A stretch of DNA of 64,000 nucleotides from Serinus canaria (GCF_022539315.1 NC_066331.1:11192015-11256014), one strand, 5' to 3'; positions 11,526 to 23,480 are shown, numbered from the stretch's first letter. Made by a program: numbers and translations. The notes: generated from the letters alone by a model not told the origin.

Positions 11526-11868
11526 AGCCTTCCAGAGCCTGCAAGAGAATTGAGAGGGACAATTTACAGGGGTGTGGAGTGCCAGGACAAGGGGTAATGG
11601 CTTCAAACTGTCAGAGGGAAGGGTTAGATTGGATATCAGGAAAAAATTCTTCCCTGGCAAGGTGGGCAGCCCCTGGCACAGGGTGCCCAGAGCATGGGGC
11701 TGCCCCTGGGTCCCTGTCAGTGCCCAAAGCCAGGCTGGACACTGGGGCTGGAGCAGCCTGGGACGGTGGGAGGTGTCCCTGCCATGGCAGGGGGTGGAGT
11801 AAAATTAACTTTTGAGTCCCTTCCAACACAAAGCTCTCCATGATCCTGTGGCTCTGCCCAGTGCCATC
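11526..11868 (+). mobile_element. CR1 LINE 3' end, sense strand
   Basis: This reads as the CR1 3' end in sense: 'gacaaggggtaatggcttca', 'gttagattggatatcagg', 'aaattcttccctggcaagg', 'ctgccatggcagggggtgg', then a decayed 'agtcccttccaac' and 'ccatgatcctgtgg' at the terminal octamer zone. The end near 11868 is the natural CR1 3' end. The left side is a 5' truncation near 'gcagccttccagagcctgc'. It is the same subfamily as the elements at 13341 and 55056. Confidence 0.92.
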
Positions 11869-13340
11869 AGTGTCTGGATGCCCACGGGAAGCTCGGAGCA
11901 ATCCAGGTGTTGGTGTGACACATGATGGGACACATGATGGTGAAGAGGAAATGATGCTCCTAGGGAAAGAATAGTGCTGCAGAACTTTTTTAAGGTTATT
12001 GTCTTGTAGTTTGCAGGAAGAAGCTGTAGAAAGAAGTGCCTTGCACATGGGCGAAATCAGCTTTGATATAATTTCATTTCTTACAAGTTAAAGATCATTT
12101 GAGTGTGATTTTCCAGGGAATCTGTTAGCTCTGACCTTCTTGCAAGTACCTAATGGACAGGACAACATTTATTTATTAGGAGCGTTGTTGATTTTTAAAG
12201 CTTAAGATGCATTAACGAAATACTTTTTCTCTCTCAGCTGTAAAATGTTCCCCCACCTTCCCCATTCCCGGGCCGTGCAGGGGTATTTATCCCGATCAAA
12301 GGGCAGTGGGACACAAAGCCACCGCCGTTTCCGACAGGAGATCGTGTTTCAGGGCTGTGCCACCGCTTTGCATCTCTGAGCAAGAGTACAAAAAGGTACA
12401 CCTGGGCCAAGAGAGACACCTGGGACACAGGGGCTGCTAATTCAGCCTGGCAGAGCGCAGAGCAGGTGCTCGCCCTTCCCCGGGAGCCTCCTGCACAAGA
12501 GAGCCAAACCCTGCACAGCCCAGGCTGTGCTGCTGTCCGGAGGTGCCTGTGTGACAGCTCAGGATCAAAGTGGAGCCTGCCCTCAGTGAGGCACAATCCT
12601 ACAAAATTTTCCCCTGCAGGAAATCCAATATACTTCATCCTGTTTGTCAACACGGTTTACTCTGAGAGAACCCTGAGTCTGTGGCCAGCAATTAATGCCA
12701 CTTAAAAGCTTTTCAGTGGGATAATTGCCTGTTGTTCTGCAGGCATCACTCCCATTCAGATGCTAATGGCTGTCAGGGGCAGTGGCCAGTCCCACTTTGG
12801 GGGCCAGGTATGCCCCGCTCCCCTCTCCTTGGGAAGACCCTTAATGGGTCTATTGTCCCCGAACAAGGGCAGCAGGGAGCCCCCCCTGTCCCTGAGGAAG
12901 CCGTGGAAATAATCCTCATCAGTCTGTGTCACTTGGGCACAAAAGGCAGCAGGGTGGACGCGGGAAGGAAAGGTGCGTCCGGCACAGTGCGGGTGGAAGC
13001 CAAGGTGTCCCACGCTGGGACTTCCAGGAGAGCTGGGCCGGCCTACGAGCAGCGATTCTCCGCAGCTCTCAGTGAAAATGGCTGTTTCCAGCCGTTCTCA
13101 GTTTCAGATCTTCACCCAGTGGTGCTGCTGTCTTTTAAGGTACAATTACGTTATTTGGAGGTCAGGTTTACACGGGCAGAGTCCCCAGCTCTGGTCAGGA
13201 CCCCACCGGGATGCTGTGGATGTCTATGGGTCAGCTGAGTCCTGGAAGATTCAGCGTCAAACCTTATGTGCTCAAACAGCTGGGCTCTCACTTCTCTGCT
13301 GGTGTCCTGGTAGGGTTAAAACCTTTCCTTTCTTCTTATC
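11869..13340. other. single-copy stretch between inverted CR1s
   Basis: No gene is supportable. An AT-rich, conserved-looking block lies at about 12055-12240. Mildly CpG-enriched patches follow at about 12265-12370 and 12955-13065, but they are far weaker than the island at 8.3-8.7 kb. Two frames of 168 and 196 codons (plus) overlap each other and run toward or into the CR1 on the right. They have no recognisable product. Confidence 0.55.
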
Positions 13341-13640
13341 AGAGAACCACAGAATGCTTTGTGGTGGAAGAGACCTTAAAGTTAATCCCACTCCACCCCT
13401 GCCATGGCAGGGACACCTTCCACCGTCCCAGGCTGCTCCAGCCCCAGTGTCCAGCCTGGCCTTGGGCACTGCCAGGGATCCAGGGGCAGCCCCAGCTGCT
13501 CTGGGCACCCTGTGCCAGGGGCTGCCCTCACATGGAAGAATTCCCTCCCAATATCCAGTCTAAATCTACTCTCCTTTGTCTCCAGGCCATTATCCCTTGT
13601 CCTGTCTCTCCATGTCCTTGTCCAGCCTGTGACAGAACCT
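13341..13640 (-). mobile_element. CR1 LINE 3' end
   Basis: The plus strand starts with the reverse-complemented CR1 tail 'agaaccacagaatgctttgt'. It continues through 'accttaaagttaatccc', 'gccatggcagggacacc', 'gtgccaggggctgccctc' and 'ccattatcccttgtcctgtc', ending near 13640. The 3' end is intact to the octamer-like 'cacagaatg'. Over the first 140 bp it matches the reverse complement of the 11526-11868 element with only a few differences, so the two form a fold-back pair 1.5 kb apart. Confidence 0.93.
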
Positions 13641-14611
13641 CATCACTCTCACAATTTCATTTTTCTTTTCCCTTTATTTTATCAGTGAGGCTGGGCTGAA
13701 ACTGCCATTTGTGATGGACACTAGAGTTCACAAGGATATGTTAAATTATCCTGCTTCTTTTTGGGATCTCTAGGTTTCTGATCTTCCTAGACCACATGCA
13801 CTGATTAAACCATGTTTGCTGGAGATTGTCCCACGGTTCTGTTCCTCTGGGTAAATCCTTCAATTGAATGAAACCCTGGTTTGCAATGTCTGCATGAACA
13901 ACCCAACCAAACTCCCCCTTCTTGTGAACAAGGGAGTGAGGTCAGGGGGGAGGAAAGACATTTCCTGGGGGAACACATGCTCCTCTGTAGAAAACACTGA
14001 AGAAGATGGAGGGGGGGGGTCATTTAACAGCCAGGGGCATCTCTGAAGTCCCTTCACGAGGGTTTTGGTTTTGGAGCATTTGGGAGGATGTGCTCCCCTC
14101 TGCGGCTGGCTGCCTCCTTGGGGGCCCTTGCAGGGGAGCCCTCCCAGGGGCACTGCAGGCTCTGGAGCCTCTCCCCAGCCCCCTGGTGCTCCTTTTCCAG
14201 CTGGATTTCACGTGGGTTTGTTGGGGGCCACAGGGCTCCCCTCGGCCCAGCAGCTCCCACCCTGTGGCTGAGGGCCACTTCAGCGGTGGAGGCAACCCAA
14301 GAAAGGACTGGGCCACTTCTGTGGAAACAAAGCCTGTTTTCAAATAGCGTGAAGAGAAACTGTTTCTGTCTTAGGCCTTTAATGACCTGAACGGTCCATC
14401 TCTTGGAGAGAAGCAACAATAAAATGGCACTTTGCTGTGCTGCCACTGCTCTCTAACTAGGATTATTTTTTGCCAAGCTCACTTGCCACCCATCCTTATT
14501 TATGATGCACATTTAAAAAACGAGTTTTATTTGCCCCCTCGGGCAGGTCTCATTGCAGGAAGGGGCAGGCACGTTTGCAGTTCCCTGGGAGAGGAGCCCT
14601 GTGCCCTGTGC

Positions 14612-14858
14612 TGCCGTGTTGCATCAATAGTGCCGGGCTGTGTGCGGTGGCTGCGGGCACCCCGCTGCGATCGTGTCCTTAATGCAAACAAAGCCCCGCA
14701 TTTATCGGGGCTGACCGCGCTGACCCCCTAAAGTTTGTTCCCTGCGCCGGGGCTGCCCGGCCCTTTCACTCGGCTGAATGGCAGCACAAAGGCCTCGTTG
14801 CATCCACAGCCCCTTCCTGAACAAAACTCGCCGAGCAAGGGGGAAGGAGTGCCGGGCA
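14612..14858. promoter_or_regulatory. small CpG-rich cluster, candidate enhancer or promoter
   Basis: About 19 CpGs fall within 250 bp by hand count, in otherwise CpG-poor DNA. Inside are an octamer-like 'atgcaaac' next to a SOX-like 'aacaaag' (14682-14693), and a 6-bp inverted repeat gccccg/cggggc around a 7-base loop (14693-14711). The flanks are AT-rich ('ctaaaataaagtgg' at 14902). The mix of CpG and POU/SOX-type words suggests a regulatory element. No transcript is evident. Confidence 0.35.
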
Positions 14859-16851
14859 GAGTGGGGCAGAGGAAGAAATGGGCAGACCTTGACCCCTCCA
14901 CCTAAAATAAAGTGGAGGAATTTGCATTTTAAACCTTGAGATGCTCCTTGGCTCTCCCGGCCTGTGCTGCAGCTGGTTGGAATCCCCTTGTGCAAGCCCC
15001 CTGAGAAGCTCCGGGCTCGCAGCATCCCAGCAGGGTGGCGGGCAGCATCCCCTGCTGCGAGGAAAGGCTCGCCCTCCCTCTCTGCCCTCCTCTGCCTCCA
15101 TATTTTTCCATAGATTAGGAGAAGAGAAAGAACACGACTCAGTAAGGAAACAGATGCTCTCTCCCCCTTCCCCCATGCCCGGCTCTGCTGGGTTTTGGAG
15201 GCAGGGAGCACTGGGGAGCTGCTCCCGTTTGTGAGAGTTTGCCATGGCCTCGGCTCCTCTCCGGAGAGCGCCGCTGGCTCTGTCAGGGAGGGACAGCTGG
15301 ACAGGACAAACACCCTCAGCCATTTCCTTACAGGCAGCGCTCTGCAGGCAAACAGAGAAATTGGTGCTGATTCGCTGTGATTCCATGTGGGGAACAGCAA
15401 GGATGGCACTGCTTCATTCCAAGTCCAGCAGGCCCTCGGGGACAGAGCCGCTCTGGGTGCCAGCTCTTGTTCGATGTGATGCAAGGTGCATTTCTATTGA
15501 ACTTCCTTTCCAAAGTGTTAGTTTTGGTTGGAAAAATGCCTGGCCACTGAAAAATCATAGTTTTTCCCCCGGAGTTGGAGATGTGTTCCCCACTCCTCTC
15601 TTTTCTTATCCCAGACCTGGGCTATGTCAGAGGCAGCATCATGCAGCTTTAGCAGAATTCCAGGTTATTCCATGATGTGAGGTGTTGATCTGCAGTCAGG
15701 GCCCTGCTGTTTCCTCTCTATTTGACTATACCATTAAAGTCAGTGTCTGTGGGATCCTCTGTGCCTGCTGGATAATGGCCCTGGGGGAGAGGATCCGTGA
15801 CTCCTTGCACCAGGGTCTCAGCCCCTCTCCTACCTCTGCTGGGATCCAGTCCCACTGTTTGATCCCCTCTGATCTCTCACTTAACCTAGAGATGTTTTAC
15901 CGCCTCAGCTATTTACAGTGGAGCCAGATTTCTCTTTTTCCCCTATTTTTCCTGGAAAAGCTGCACAGCTGCAGTGCCTCATGTGGATTTAGTTAAATAT
16001 GTGGTGGGGCTGCCTCATATTTTGCTTTCCCTGTGCACATATAAAGCCCTTTTATTCCCTGTGTCTGACTCTGCCCTGGGCAGCGGGGTCGGGACAGTCC
16101 CTTTTCAGCCGTCTGTCCCCTCTGAAGTGGCAGCACCTGAGCATCACACTGCCTCTAACCAGTCTGTTAGGAGCCGTGCCTGCCTCCCAGCAGGGCTCTG
16201 GCTGCTGTCAGGAATCTCTGCTGGGTGGGGCAGAGCTCAGGTGAGGCCAGGAGCTGTTCTGTACTGTGGCACACCTTCCCTTTGGCCCTGACCTGTGACC
16301 TGCCACACTGCTGGAGGCTGGAGCTGGGACCATCCCAAAGGCTCCCACTGCCAAAGGCTCTGCCTGAGGTCAGCTCCGTGCTGGAGGTTTTTGTCCGTGT
16401 GACAATGCCCCAGTGCTGACCAGAGGCTTGTCTGGAGCTGAACCTGGCCTTACTGCCACAGCAGCGGGAATAACTCACCTGAGCTGAGGAGACAAGAGGG
16501 TTCCTGTCTCCACCAGTGCTCTGCTCGTGCTCAGGAGGGTTGGCAGCCCAGCAGTGCAGCCCTGGTGGTGCCTGCACACACACACACCCCAACCCCCCCA
16601 GCAGCCAGGCAGGGGAGGTGCACTCCTGGGCTCCTTTGGAGCAGCTTCCCAAGGTGCTGCTCTGTGAAATGTCCTCCTTCTTCTGGGCCTTTTCCAGCCC
16701 CGTGCCCTCCCCCAAACCCTAAGCCCCTCTCTGCAGCCACACTGCTGAGCAGACAAACACGGTTCTGATGCTACACCTCTCCCTGGAGTCTTGCTGAATT
16801 GTTCTTTACATCCACAAGGAAACTGCATGACTATTTCTCTCTGGAATCTGG

Positions 16852-16903
16852 TCTTTTATCTCTTTTTTTCCTGTCCTCTTTTCTTTTCTTTTTCTCCCCC
16901 CAG
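16852..16903 (+). other. strong 3' splice-acceptor-like tract
   Basis: Nearly 50 bases that are almost all pyrimidine, ending 'ctccccccag' at 16903, form a textbook acceptor. The downstream sequence is AT-rich and does not read as a recognisable exon, so a cryptic site or a non-coding RNA exon is as likely as a coding gene. Confidence 0.25.
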
Positions 16904-18415
16904 GCTCATTAAGAAATCAATAAGTGGCTCAGTAGGGCTTTGCTTAACCCGATTCTGGAAGTGTTTCTCCCCCTTGGAACGTGAACTATCTTTTCAAATT
17001 GATTTTGCTGCTTTTGCTCATTTCCATTTAATAATATTCTCAGTGTTATGTCTCACCCTCTTGGATCCATTCCCAGCCAGTGATGAGTCCCAGGCTCACC
17101 TGCAGGGCAGGTGTCCAGGCTGTGGTAAGGGCACAGACCTGCTGCTCCCTGCTCTGTGTGCCATCTCCATGGGTGAGGGAGGGGAGGAACCAGTCCTTCA
17201 CTGACCCAGTAACATTATGGTGACACTCTAGAGGTGCCAGCAGACCGGGAGACATGCAGAAATTCTCCCTCCTTCCAGTTGGGCCTTGGCTGGTTCATTT
17301 GCAGGGCAGGAGAGCAGGATTGGAGATGGAATTACTCATCCCTCCCAGCCCTGCTATCCAGAGACAGACACTGTGCTCACCAAGGGCTCCACACCTGAAG
17401 AAACTGTTACCTGCTTCTCTTCACCCTCTGTTAAACACCGGCCTGAAATCCTCGGGGTCTCTGATTAAGCCCAGCTTTAGAGAACACCCACCAAAACCAT
17501 GTGAAAACTTCATAACCAGGGCCAAGGAAGGAGAGGTCTCGGACACCTGGCTCTGGTCAGGCTATGCTAAGAGTTCCCAGTTTGGAGACTGGGATTTGGA
17601 GGATTGTCCATGTAGGCTGGGACAAATCCCTCCATCCCTCCACTTCCCCCCCCTTTTTTTTTCCTAGTTGCTTTGCAAGCCTGAAAGGAATAGACTCAGT
17701 GTTATTCTAACTTTAAATGGAAGGAGGGGGGAGGCGATGAGAGCAGAGAAGGAAAATCCATTTGCTGCAGCACTGTCAGCCCTTAGTTTTCCTTCAAGTC
17801 TGACAGGCCCAGGATTAAAGGTTTGGTTACAATGGGCTGACAGTGCACATTAACAGCCCTGAATGTCTTAACAACCCGGCTACTGGAGATGCATTCAGAA
17901 GAGTCTGTGAACTGCTTTTCCCCTTTAAAGCTCCTGCTAGACCATGTTGTCCAGTGAAATCTTTTGTGGTTAAAAATGTATAGACTTTTCTGTCTCATTC
18001 CCAACCACGTACATACACAAACCCCAAATTTCTTGCTGTCTTCCCTCAGGGTTTATGCCCAGCTCTCCTTTAGCCATTTGACTTGGGCAAAGTGTCCTGC
18101 TCTGACTGCACACGGAGTTTATATCTCCCCTTTTTATTTTAGCTAGTTTTTCACCTAGTGTAAAGGAGCAAAAGCCCACTTGTGTGGGTGGAGTTATGCG
18201 GATCTATTCCAGCTGAGGGGATGGACATGCAAAATAAGGGGTTTTTCTCAGAAAAAAAGGAAAAAGAGCCTCTGATCAAACAAAATCCCTGTATTGGTTG
18301 GCTACATTTGCATCATAAAATGGAATTCACCAACCATTGCATTTGGTGGATGGTGAACTGATGGACAGTGGTTATAATAACCGGGATGTGTTGCTATTCA
18401 CAACACATAAGAATC

Positions 18416-18455
18416 AAGTTTACCAGGCTATTTTTAAGTTTACCAGGCTATTTCC
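18416..18455. repeat. 20-bp tandem duplication
   Basis: 'aagtttaccaggctattt' followed by two more bases occurs at 18416 and again at 18436, with differences only at the last two positions. No function is apparent. Confidence 0.85.
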
Positions 18456-18725
18456 ACTCGTTTGCAGGACCAGGGGATACATTTCCACTCCTTCAGTCTC
18501 CAAGCAGCAAACCCCATTCGATTACCTGGTTCTGTGTGGGGGCAGGGCAGGAGCAGGAGAGCTGTTGGTGGAGTCCAGCAAGAGTCCCTGAAAGGGCTTG
18601 GAAACTTTGGTGAAAGCAAGCACCTCCTGTCTGAGTGCATCCCAAATCCCCACCAGAAACTCCCATCACAGCTCTCCCTGTGCTTGATGGGAAAGTGCCA
18701 CTGCCTTCAGTGTCCCTCAGCTACA

Positions 18726-18945
18726 GCAGCTCAGTGGAGAGGGACTGGGGGTCCTGGGGGACAATGAGGTGTCCCCGAGCCAGCAGAGGCTCGGGGGTTC
18801 TCCTCCCTGGGGATATTGCAGAGCCCTCTGGACACAACCCTGTGCCCTGAGCTCTGAGATGGCCCTGCTGGAGCAAGGAGGTGGCACCAGGGACCCACCG
18901 GGGCCCTCCCACCCTGACATGTGCTGGGATTCTGTGCAGGTGGCT
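18726..18945 (+). mobile_element. CR1 LINE with internal deletion, sense strand
   Basis: Two non-adjacent CR1 parts are joined. Positions 18731-18790 match the coding-end block ('gagagggactgggggtcctg', 'gtgtccccgagccagcagag'). From about 18797 the text jumps to the 3' tail ('ctggggatattgcagagccc', 'ctggacacaaccctgtgc', 'ctgctggagcaaggaggtgg', 'gctgggattctgtg'). About 400-500 bp of the usual intervening sequence is missing. The natural 3' end is near 18945. It is another subfamily than the 11.5 and 13.3 kb pair. Confidence 0.75.
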
Positions 18946-20288
18946 GGGAGCTGGCTGTGCTAAACCTCAGGAATTTGGCTCGTGGCTCTCGGCTCCTGTG
19001 ATGGGGCTTTGGCTCAGCCTCCATTGCCCAGTTCAAGCTGACAGGGCTGGTGGTAGCCCTGTGGTGGCATCTGGGGACCTTGTGAAGAGGGGTGGTCCTG
19101 TTTTCAGGCAGGGAATGTGTGCAGTGTGGAAGGAGAAGACAGACAAAAGGTCCTGGTCTGGGCTAGAGGGAACATTCCTGAGCCCAGGGAGATCCATGGG
19201 ATCTGTTCTGAAGGTCCTCTGTGCTCCAGGTGAAAGAAGATGGGAGTGGGAGTGGGCAGGTCCCCGGTGAGTGAGGAGTGGGTGTTGTGGAACATAAATC
19301 CACCCCTGAGGGGATGCAGTGGCTGCACAGCCTGGGGGATTTCTGCTTCTGTGGAGGGGGAGATAATCTAAAGGGAACCTGATTAGATGTGAGGAGCACA
19401 ATTCTATGAAAGGGGAGGGTGGAAGGGGGAAATAAACGAGAATTAATTTAGCAAGGTTAATTAATAAATACATCTTTAAACCATCACAGCTACAACAACA
19501 GCACTGTTATTAATCAAAGCACTAAGTACTGAAGGAGAGGCACTATTGATTGTTCCTACCCCAGTGTTAGGGGTCTGGAAAAGAGGATGGGGGAAACAGA
19601 ATTTTCTTAGAAACACCAACATGTCATGGGGAGAATTACAAGCCCCGAGTGCTAAAATCACTCATTATTATTTGTTTTAGAAATAGGAAGTGGGCAATAG
19701 AGATGGGCTGGGAAGAGCAGTACCTGTTCTTTAGACTCTGGCAGCTTTAAGGAAGTGACCCAACTGACAGGTTAATGAGGGCCTAGGAGATGCCACTGGC
19801 CTGAGATCCATCTGGAACATGGACAGCAGCCCTCAGAAAGTAAGTGAGAAGTGATAAAAGCAGCCCATCCAACCTCTCTTTGGAACGGCTGTTTTGCCCT
19901 GCCAGGTGCTCACCTGGCCCTGGTCCTTAGGGGGGAAGGAATCTGTGACCCTTTTTTCCTCACCCTTCTCTCTGTCCCCCCTGCCCTGGGCTGCTGATAG
20001 GGCTCAGGGAGCACAGGAGCAGGGAGGGGGGACAGTGACACCCAACAGAGCAGCAGTGCCAGCACCAGGGCACAGTGTAGCTGCTGGGGGCTTCCTCTGC
20101 CTGCCAGGATTTTTGAGAGCAGAGGGCAGATCCCCGAGCTGGGTGGCAGAGGCTGTGCAGGTGTGTGATGGATGCTGGAGCTCCTCAGTGCAGCCACCTT
20201 CGGGTCAGCATTCCTCCTTCACATTCACAGGGAACAGAGCTGCCAGCTCCTCCAGATTTAACCTCCTCTTGGGGTGGGGGGAAATCTC

Positions 20289-20308
20289 CTGCTGCTGCTG
20301 CTGCTGCT
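20289..20308 (+). repeat. (CTG)6 trinucleotide run
   Basis: Six uninterrupted CTG units followed by CT. It is short and common in bird genomes, and the only pure CTG run of this length in the window. Confidence 0.95.
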
Positions 20309-21689
20309 CAGGGTGTGGGTCTTGGGCCAAAGCCCACCTTCCCAGAGCTGAAATCAGAGCATGGCTCTCCCCCTGGGATTTTCCATATGGCATTTGACTG
20401 ACTAGGCACTGACAGACACCGGCTGGGGTTTGTCACCAGCCCTGATTGTCTCTGCTGCTGTCCCCAGGGATCTGGGCTGGCGGACTTGGTGCTGGCCAGT
20501 ATTTCCTTCAATGACCTGAAAAAGGACAGAAGGGTTTCTGGAGACATCAGGCAGGTTCGTGGAGCAGTCAGGAGTGCTTTGTGAGAGCTAAATCCCATTA
20601 AAATCAATGTGCTTGCCATGGTGAAAGCTGGGGATGGGGGAATGAAGAGTGCAGGCCATTCCCAGGGAGTAAAATATGAAGGAGAGGGAGTGGGAGGCAT
20701 TTATCAATCTGGATAAATTAGAAACTGAAAATCACAGGAAAATTCATGAAAGGAGCAAAAGTATGGCAGAGTAAATTCATAGCTAGTGGTGTCAAAAAGA
20801 GAGTGATTTCCATCAGTATTTAAACTAAAAAATATGAAATTCCCAGTGGTTTTGACATCTTTATATTTGGGGTGGTGATACACAGAACAAGAGGCATCCA
20901 GCCATTATGTGTGTCCTGTATTTGGGGAAAATCAGATGGGATATTCATGCTCTGGGACAGGAATGGTGCAAACCTCACCACTGCAGACACAGCAGAAATA
21001 TGAACAATCCCTGGGAAGAGTGGGGAAGGAGAATGCTGGTTTTGGTAGAGGTGGCAGTTCTTCAGAACTGCCGCCTCAACGCTGGGAATTACATTAAAAG
21101 ATGTATATTTATGATATATCCTCTAGATATATTATTTTTTTCTTCATTGCTGGGAATTGTTGGCTCAGGACAGGAGGTTTTTCTCTGCTCCCCCTCTGCC
21201 ACAGCTCTTGCTTTTGAGGCAGGAGTCAACATGGGGTGGTCCTCTGACCTGGGCTGTGAGCAGGTCAAGTTAAAGCATCACAAAGGCCCTAAAATCTATG
21301 AATAAGTGCAATTCTTTAGGAGTCAGTGCCTCCATTTTACAGCAATCTGGTGAGGGGCCTTAACTGGGTGACAAGGTAATTTCCATGCATTTAAGTACAT
21401 CCTCTCTGGAGTCCCAGGGCGAGGGCAGGTTTGAGCTAGTAATTCTGAGCAGCTCTGCAAGATTCTAAACTGGTCTAAACTGGCCCACTTGAGCCTGGTA
21501 CCTCGTGTGCTGTACCAACAAACACAGATCCTTCAGAAAAGGGGGAAAAAGAGTAAAAGCAACTCTTTCCTAATGCCTTCAGCAGCAATTCTTGTGGGGA
21601 GGGAGGCTGCGAGTGGAATTCCCTTCCCTGACCACTGCAGGTGATCAGCCCCAGAGGTGTGAGTCCCTCTCCTGTGTTCGTAGGCAGGC

Positions 21690-21960
21690 TACAAACATTT
21701 ATTAATGCTCATAAAATATCCTGCCTGTTTTTTAAATCCAAACAGCAGTGTATGACTTGACCACCATAAAGTTTGTCTCCAAACCACCACAAAAGGTTTG
21801 AATTACTCCTGCGGCAATAAAAGTATTCTCTGGGCTAACGCTTTGCTTTATTGTTGGCTTTTATTTTTCTCAGTCCCCCATCCTACCAGCAAGACATAAA
21901 CAATGGGGGCTGAGTTGTCATCCCCCACCCCCTCACACCTACATTAATAAAGTCCAGGAA
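21690..21960. promoter_or_regulatory. candidate conserved non-coding element
   Basis: 270 bp of non-repetitive AT-rich sequence with TAAT and ATAAA-type cores ('acatttattaatgctcataa', 'gcggcaataaaagtattctc', 'gctttattgttggc', 'agacataaacaatggggg'). 'aacaatggg' resembles a SOX site. There is no open frame of note. Judged on texture only. Confidence 0.25.
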
Positions 21961-22635
21961 CAGCAAAATGAAGGAAACAGGAGCAGAATAGCCCTGGAGA
22001 TGGCTGGTGGGTGATAAGCCCAGCTTGCCTGGTGTTAGAGGAAGTGCTGCTCAGAGAGAGCCTTTCTCTTTGCAACTCAGTCACATAAAAATGTTAGTAT
22101 GAAGAAAAGATAATATATATACACAACTGTATCATATTTCATATAACATATATATTTCATATAATATAGATCTATTTCACGGATTTCTTCAGGATCACTA
22201 AAGTGCTTTTTATTCGGGGTTGATTCTTTCCAATGTGGAATAAACTGTATTAACTTATAGCCATAATATTGATTTAACTTCCAGACAAAAGCATCTGCTC
22301 AGGAGTTGATTTCAGTTTACCATCTTTGCCTTAAATGTTCTTCTGTAGTTAATTCAGACAAACTTTTGTCTCTATACATAAACCCTTGGGGAATTAAGCA
22401 TTTGGTGTTAAGTGGTTGCTGCATACCAAACATCTCCATGACTAGAGATTGAATTCCTCCTATAAATCTATTTTATTACTGACTGTAAAGTTCCTGGCAG
22501 CTTTTCATCATCTGCCATGAATGGAGATACCAGAGGAACAGGTAAAAAAGAGCATCTGAATTGGACCTGAGGCACTGCCAGGACAGGAAACATTGAGGGG
22601 GGCACGAGGGGAGCAGAGGTGCAAGTCATCGATTC

Positions 22636-22895
22636 CCAGGATGTGCTGGTTAGAAAGGACCCCCAGGGTCACCCAGCCCAGCCCCTGGCCCTGCCCAGAC
22701 CCCCACCAACCCCTGGGGGCATCCCTGGCAGCACTGCTCAAAGGCTCCTGGAGCTCTGGCAGCCTCGGGGCTGTGCCCATTCCCTGGGCAGCCTGGGCAG
22801 TGCCAGCCCCCTCTGGAGAAGAACCCTTGCTGACAACTACCCTAAACCTCCCCAGCTCACCCCCAGGCCATTTCCTCCTGTCAGTGATCATGAGA
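22636..22895 (-). mobile_element. CR1 LINE 3' region, diverged
   Basis: The plus strand shows a reverse-complemented CR1 tail of a different subfamily: 'ttagaaaggacccccagggt', 'cacccagcccagcccctggc', 'tcctggagctctggcagcct', 'gctgtgcccattccctgggc', 'ctggagaagaacccttgctg', 'accctaaacctccccagctc' and 'ggccatttcctcctgtcagt'. The terminal octamer zone is decayed. Overlapping frames of 139-215 codons on both strands are repeat shadows. Confidence 0.8.
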
Positions 22896-23343
22896 GTCCT
22901 TGGGGTGCTGCTGGCTTTGGCTGCATTTCTTCCTCTGGAGCTCCTGGCCAGCCCTGCCAGGCAAGGCAAAGGGTCATTGCAGGAGACTTCCACAATTCTT
23001 CCCATGACCTGATGTGGAATTGTGGGCACAAGAAAGGTATGAAAACAACCTGGATGTTGTGTGGCTTTATCTACCACATTCTGCAGGTCACTCTTAGAGC
23101 TCTCTGTGCTTGCTGAGCGCTCCTCACTTGCTGATGAGAATTGTCCTGTCGGCATAAGAGAGTTGAAAAAGGGCCAGAAACATTTGCTATGCTTGTTGGT
23201 AGATCACATTTGGTCCTGTTTCCTTGCAGATGCCACAGAACATGCTAGCACAAAAGAGGGAAGAGGAGAAATTAAAGAGAGAAAATAAGGCATCTGCAAG
23301 CAATATGTGATGGAAAAGCAGCCCTAAGGGAGCAGGGAACTCC
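22896..23343. other. short spacer between two CR1s
   Basis: No gene or repeat is recognised. The sequence is mixed and of moderate GC, and could be a diverged remnant or unique DNA separating two same-strand CR1 insertions. Confidence 0.5.
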
Positions 23344-23480
23344 ACAGAAGCACAGAATGCTTTGGGTTGAAAGGGATCCTAGAGACCATCTCATTGCAAC
23401 CTCCCAGCCATGGGCAGGGACACCTTCCACCAGACTGGGCTGCTCCAGGCCCTGTCCAAGCCAGCCATAGATTCTTCCAC
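23344..23480 (-). mobile_element. CR1 LINE short 3' end
   Basis: The plus strand reads 'cacagaatgctttgggttga', 'aagggatcctagagaccatc', 'ccatgggcagggacacctt' and 'ccaccagactgggctgctcc'. This is the reverse complement of the last 130 bp of CR1, with the 3' end intact at the left. It is a severely 5'-truncated insertion. Confidence 0.92.

Larger units (their letters stand above)
13641..18725. other. single-copy non-coding stretch
   Basis: No gene is supportable. Open frames reach 260 codons (minus, 14702-15484) but are unrecognised and overlapped by others. Seen here: a run of nine G (about 14011-14019), the CpG-rich cluster at 14612-14858, strong pyrimidine tracts ending in CAG at 16903 and TAG at 17667, a short CA run near 16577-16587, and a 20-bp duplication at 18416. 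AT-rich blocks occur at 16980-17045 and 17940-18150. Confidence 0.55.
18946..22635. other. single-copy stretch, increasingly AT-rich to the right
   Basis: No gene is supportable. The left half is GC-balanced and includes the short CTG run at 20289. From 21690 the sequence is AT-rich with conserved-element texture. At 22108-22175 it is very AT-rich, with 'atttcatataa' repeated about 20 bp apart. Longest frames are 167 codons (plus, 19894) and 132 codons (plus, 20907), both without recognisable features. Confidence 0.55.

Noticed and set aside
20205..20401. CTG run as coding polyglutamine or polyalanine
   Set aside because: Six units only, in short unsupported frames on both strands.
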